This document shows, in pieces, positions 60,538 through 64,000 of a DNA stretch of 64,000 nucleotides. Source of the DNA: Spirochaetota bacterium (GTDB taxonomy: Bacteria; Spirochaetota; Spirochaetia; Treponematales; Treponemataceae); the NCBI GenBank assembly GCA_023443865.1, contig JAEZST010000022.1, positions 62,001-126,000 of the forward strand. Direction: 5' to 3'. The notes beneath the pieces were generated by a model. It did no database searches. It was given only the letters and a program-made list of their open reading frames with translations, and was not told where the DNA came from. The position numbers and the translations under genes are program-made. Numbering within the stretch: position 1 is the stretch's first letter; every line of letters starts with the position of its first letter.

Positions 60538-62949
60538 ATGATGATGCGTTACGATTCACCCTCCCGGGAGTGGGAAGGGGCGATTCCCATAGGCAACGGC
60601 CGGCTCGGCGCCATGATCTTCGGCGGTACCGCCCGGGAAACCCTGCAGCTCAACGAGGATTCCGTATGGTCGGGCGGTTGGCGCGACCGGAATAATCCCG
60701 ACGCCCTTTCCAACCTGGAAGCGATCCGGCAGGCCATATACCGGGGTTCCCTCGCCGAGGCCGAGCGGATCGGCCTTGAGGCCTTTTCGGGCATGCCCGT
60801 CTCCCAGCGCGTGTATCAGACCGCCGGAGAGCTCTACCTGGATTTCTTTCCCCCCGTCTCCGACGGCGGTGCCACCGATTGGGGCGCTTCCCGCGACGCC
60901 CCGGTCGCCGATTACCGCCGAGAATTGGACATGGTTCGGGGCATTGCCTCCGTTCGGTTCACCGCGGGCGGAACGGACTATACCCGGGAGTACTTGGCCT
61001 CGGCGCCCGATTCGGCGCTTATTATCCGGCTCCGAGCCTCCGTAGGGGGCTCGGTTTCCTTTCGGGCGGGACTGGACCGCGGCGCCTTCGCCGACCGCGC
61101 GGGTAACGCGGGAAGCGACGGCGTTTTCCTCGCCAGGGAATCAGACGTGCCCTTTTGCGCGATGGTTCGGGCGGCGGTTTCGGGCGGCCGAGTCAGCGCG
61201 CGGGGAGGCTTTCTCACGGTCGAGGGCGCCGACGAGGCGGTGCTGTACGTCGATATCAGGACTGGTTTCCGCGAAGCGGACCCCTATTCGGCCTGCGCGG
61301 CTAATCTGGAACGGTGCGTTAAGAAGGGGCTCGTCCCGATTCTGGCCGACCACGTTTCGGACTTTCGCTCCTTCATGGACCGGTCCGAACTGACGCTCGG
61401 CCCTCCCCGCGAGGAAGGGGGAGGGCGCGAAACCACGGACCGGCTTCTCGCGAACGCCTCCCCCGATACGCCGCCGGAGCGAAGCCTGGTGGTTCTTTAC
61501 TGGAATTTCGCGCGCTACCTTCTCGTCTCCTCGTCGCGGGAAGGAACGCTGCCCGCCAATCTCCAGGGCATATGGAACCGTCACCTGGACCCTCCCTGGG
61601 GAAGCAAATTCACGATTAACGTGAACACGCAGATGAATTACTGGCCCGCGGCCATGTGCGGCATGCCCGAGCTGGAAACGCCCCTTTTCGACCTTCTGGA
61701 GCGGGCCCTGCCCAACGGTCGGGAAACGGCCCGGGTCATGTACGGCTGTCAGGGCTTCGTCGCGCATCACAACCTGGACCTGTGGGGCGACACCGCGCCG
61801 CAGGACCATTGGACGCCCGCGACATTGTGGCCGCTCGGCGGGGCGTGGCTCGCCACCCATATCCGGTCCCAGTACGAGATTACCGGGGACCGGGCCTCGC
61901 TCGCGCGGCGCGCGGCGGCGTTGATAGAGTCGTGCCGGTTCTTTACCGAGTACCTTATCCCCTCCCGCGGCGGATCCGGGGAGGGAGGTGGCGACGCGGG
62001 GGCGCTCGTTTTGGTGCCGTCGGTGTCGCCCGAGAATTCCTATATTTCCCCCTCCGGGCAAAAGGGAAGCCTGTGCGCGGGTTGCGCCATGGACTCGCAG
62101 ATACTCCGCGCCCTGTTCGCCGGCGCGATCAGGACCGCGGAGGAGCTCATCGCCTCGGGCGCGCCGGTCGCGGATTTGCGAAAGGGCGAGCTGGAACGGT
62201 TTCGCGCCGTGTACGCCGCGCTGCCCCGTACCGGGATACATTCCAACGGGACGGTCAGGGAATGGCACGAGGAATACGAGGAAGCCGAAATCGGGCACCG
62301 GCACGTGTCGCATCTGTGGGATTTATACCCGGGGACGGGAATCGACGCGCGGCGGACCCCGGACCTTGCCCGGGCCGCGCGGGCGACCCTCGAACGCCGC
62401 TTGGCCCACGGGGGCGGCCATACGGGCTGGAGCCGCGCGTGGATACTTAACTTTCGCGCCTCGCTGGGCGACGGAGAGGGCGCCCTCGCCGATATCGCCT
62501 CCCTGTTGAGCCGTTCCACCCTGCCGAACCTGTTCGATAACCACCCCCCCTTCCAGATCGACGGAAACTTCGGGGCCCTGGCGGGCATTACCCGCATGAT
62601 CGTTCAGGGCTATCTGGATTGGCCCGAGCCCGCAGAGGCGACGGGCGCCGCGTGCCGGCCCCGGTTCGCCGAAATCAGGCTGCTGCCCGCCTTGCCCGCC
62701 GATTGGCCGGACGGTTCCCTTCGGGGGATACGGTTGCCCGGGGGCATTACGGTCGCTCTATCCTGGAAGGCGGGAAGGCCGGAACGGGTGTCCGTCGAAT
62801 GGAACGGCGCCTTCGCGGACCCGGCGGACGGCTCTCTGGAGGCTGTCCTCGTATTCTCCGGGCAGGAGCATCGGATAACCCTGACGAGGGGCCGCCTCGA
62901 AACGGGAACCGCCTTCGGCGCCCGGCTTAAGGCGTACGCGGGGCTGTGA
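60538..62949 (+). CDS. Glycoside hydrolase family 95 (alpha-L-fucosidase type)
   Basis: This 803-residue protein starts with the GH95 N-terminal pattern (GNGRLGAMIFGGTARETLQL, NEDSVWSGG). It continues with a helical barrel holding NLQGIWNRHLDPPWGSKFTI, MNYWPAAMCGMPE and, near the end, FQIDGNFGALAGITRMI with a likely catalytic Asp. Such enzymes remove alpha-1,2-linked L-fucose or L-galactose from host or plant glycans such as xyloglucan. There is no signal peptide, so it acts in the cytoplasm or is exported in another way. No clear ribosome site precedes the ATG. Confidence 0.9.
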   Translation: MMMRYDSPSREWEGAIPIGNGRLGAMIFGGTARETLQLNEDSVWSGGWRDRNNPDALSNLEAIRQAIYRGSLAEAERIGLEAFSGMPVSQRVYQTAGELYLDFFPPVSDGGATDWGASRDAPVADYRRELDMVRGIASVRFTAGGTDYTREYLASAPDSALIIRLRASVGGSVSFRAGLDRGAFADRAGNAGSDGVFLARESDVPFCAMVRAAVSGGRVSARGGFLTVEGADEAVLYVDIRTGFREADPYSACAANLERCVKKGLVPILADHVSDFRSFMDRSELTLGPPREEGGGRETTDRLLANASPDTPPERSLVVLYWNFARYLLVSSSREGTLPANLQGIWNRHLDPPWGSKFTINVNTQMNYWPAAMCGMPELETPLFDLLERALPNGRETARVMYGCQGFVAHHNLDLWGDTAPQDHWTPATLWPLGGAWLATHIRSQYEITGDRASLARRAAALIESCRFFTEYLIPSRGGSGEGGGDAGALVLVPSVSPENSYISPSGQKGSLCAGCAMDSQILRALFAGAIRTAEELIASGAPVADLRKGELERFRAVYAALPRTGIHSNGTVREWHEEYEEAEIGHRHVSHLWDLYPGTGIDARRTPDLARAARATLERRLAHGGGHTGWSRAWILNFRASLGDGEGALADIASLLSRSTLPNLFDNHPPFQIDGNFGALAGITRMIVQGYLDWPEPAEATGAACRPRFAEIRLLPALPADWPDGSLRGIRLPGGITVALSWKAGRPERVSVEWNGAFADPADGSLEAVLVFSGQEHRITLTRGRLETGTAFGARLKAYAGL

Positions 62950-62969
62950 GGATTTTTATGCCCGGCGCC

Positions 62970-64000
62970 TTAGGGCCCGCAGCGCTCCAGGATGGCCACG
63001 TCGTGGGGCGCGAGGCGGAGGACGGCGGGCGAATCGGCGGAGGCGTCGTAGGACGCACCGTCCAAGAGATTAACGGCGGGGAAGCGGAGGGTAAGCTCCG
63101 CCGCCTGAGAGCCGTGATTCAACGCGAAAAGATAGGCATTCCCGTCCCCGACCCGCTCGGTTACCTCGACGCCCCCGACCGCTTCGATTAGGGGCGCGAT
63201 GCCCCGGGCGGCGGCCAGCTCGGTTACCAGCCGGTCGGCCAGGGCCTGCTCGACCACCCCGCCGACGTACCAAGCCTCGCCCGCGCCGAATCGGTTGCGG
63301 GTAAGCGCGGGCGAGCCGGCGTAGAACTCCGAAGTCCAGCGGCCAACCGCCTCGGCGCCTTCCAGGTGAATCACGTCGAAAAGGGTTTTCGTTTCCCAGG
63401 TGCCCGCCAGGGCTCCCGATTCCACCTGTATGCCGTTCGATCGGGAGAGCGGGAGGGCGTCTGTTTCTTCTACCCACACGCCGAGGAGCGTTCTCAAGGG
63501 GCCGGGATACCCCGTATCGGTCACCAAATCGCTTTCGTCGGCCAATCCCGATAGTACCGTGGCCAAAAAGGCGCCTCCCCGTCGGGTAAAGGCCTCGAAC
63601 CGCCCCGCCATTCCCGGTTTCATCAGGTAGGCGCACGGGGCGGCGACTATTTCGTAGCCGTCCAGGCTCGAGTCGGCGAAAACGACGTCGCAGGCTATAT
63701 TGGCGCGGGCGAAGGCCGCCCAATAGCGGTGGATTTCGGCGGGATAGTCGAGGTCGACCGTGGGCCCGGCCGTGAGCATGAGCGCCCACCAGGTATCCCA
63801 GTCGAACATGACCGCGCAGCGCGCCTTCGCGCGCGTTCCGAGCGTCTTTGAGCCGAGCGCCCGCAATTCCCTTCCCAGCCGCGCGACTTCCCGAAACACC
63901 CGCGTGTCGCCGTGTCCGCCGTGGTCGATTACCGCGCCGTGGAATTTTTCGCAGGCGCCCCGGGAACGGCGCATCTGGAAGAACATGACCGTGTCGGCGC
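62970..64000 (-). CDS. GH42 beta-galactosidase, C-terminal part (cut by window edge)
   Basis: The visible part (about 343 residues) matches the end of family 42 beta-galactosidases: DTVMFFQMRRSRGACEKFHG at the edge closes the barrel, the trimerisation domain follows (with AVMFDWDTWWAL and GYEIVAAPCAYLM), and a small beta domain ends the protein. The active-site barrel lies beyond the window. The enzyme cleaves terminal beta-galactosides. It converges with the GH95 gene 20 bases away, which fits a glycan-degradation locus. Confidence 0.88.
   Translation of the reverse strand, partial: ADTVMFFQMRRSRGACEKFHGAVIDHGGHGDTRVFREVARLGRELRALGSKTLGTRAKARCAVMFDWDTWWALMLTAGPTVDLDYPAEIHRYWAAFARANIACDVVFADSSLDGYEIVAAPCAYLMKPGMAGRFEAFTRRGGAFLATVLSGLADESDLVTDTGYPGPLRTLLGVWVEETDALPLSRSNGIQVESGALAGTWETKTLFDVIHLEGAEAVGRWTSEFYAGSPALTRNRFGAGEAWYVGGVVEQALADRLVTELAAARGIAPLIEAVGGVEVTERVGDGNAYLFALNHGSQAAELTLRFPAVNLLDGASYDASADSPAVLRLAPHDVAILERCGP

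Noticed and set aside
1..64000. rRNA, tRNA, prophage, integron or intact transposon
   Set aside because: No conserved rRNA or tRNA sequence, integrase, transposase or phage gene was seen. The only hint of mobility is the repeat pair near 32002.

Overview
This is about 64 kb of GC-rich chromosome from a diderm, chemotactic bacterium with extensive signalling. The repertoire fits a spirochaete of the Treponema/Spirochaeta kind: c-di-GMP enzymes, several lipoproteins, two chemoreceptors, a Ser/Thr kinase with FHA partners, hemerythrin/PAS proteins, class I ribonucleotide reductase, and sugar and uronate catabolism. That placement is an inference from gene content and has moderate to low confidence. 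I see no rRNA, tRNA, CRISPR array, prophage or intact insertion sequence. Almost the whole window is coding, and no gene-free stretch exceeds 300 bases.

Layout. 1-11 kb: 5' end of an MFS transporter, an RluA-type pseudouridine synthase, a GIN-domain exported protein, an ArsR-like regulator with a degenerate hemerythrin/PAS protein, a HAD phosphatase, a frameshifted GTP cyclohydrolase II, a phytoene-desaturase-like oxidoreductase, two divergent diguanylate cyclases and an acetyltransferase-like protein. 11.1-17.2 kb: a seven-gene operon that interleaves a lipoprotein-dependent ABC importer with UbiD, UbiA and UbiX homologues. 17.4-22.9 kb: an intact hemerythrin/PAS paralogue, two envelope proteins, a coiled-coil membrane protein and an HD-GYP phosphodiesterase. 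22.9-29.9 kb: a phospho-signalling cluster of two paralogous proteins (one fused to an HU-type DNA-binding domain), a PPP-like phosphatase, a Ser/Thr kinase, two membrane FHA proteins (one with vWA) and a small protein. 29.9-37.5 kb: M29 aminopeptidase, membrane LuxR-type regulator, NrpR-family regulator divergent from an FMN glutamate synthase, Aat-like transferase, HU and a NadD-like protein. 37.6-42.6 kb: nrdAB and a third diguanylate cyclase. 42.6-46.5 kb: hexuronate genes (kdgF, uxuA, GntR regulator, uxuB). 46.5-55.7 kb: chemoreceptor, TPP-riboswitch-controlled thiCM(ED), and znuACB-zur. 55.7-64 kb: chemoreceptor, response regulator and histidine kinase operon, GH95 and GH42 glycosidases.

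How they fit together: GH95, GH42 and the uronate genes suggest growth on plant-type polysaccharides. NrpR with glutamate synthase, Zur with Znu, the TPP switch, and a Fur-type box at nrdAB are local regulatory circuits that can be read from the DNA. About nine first genes of transcription units have a -10 hexamer only 5-7 bases (up to 8) before the start codon and no Shine-Dalgarno sequence, which predicts leaderless mRNAs. The most interesting candidate systems are the HU-fusion/kinase/FHA cluster and the ABC importer fused into a UbiADX (futalosine-type quinone) operon.
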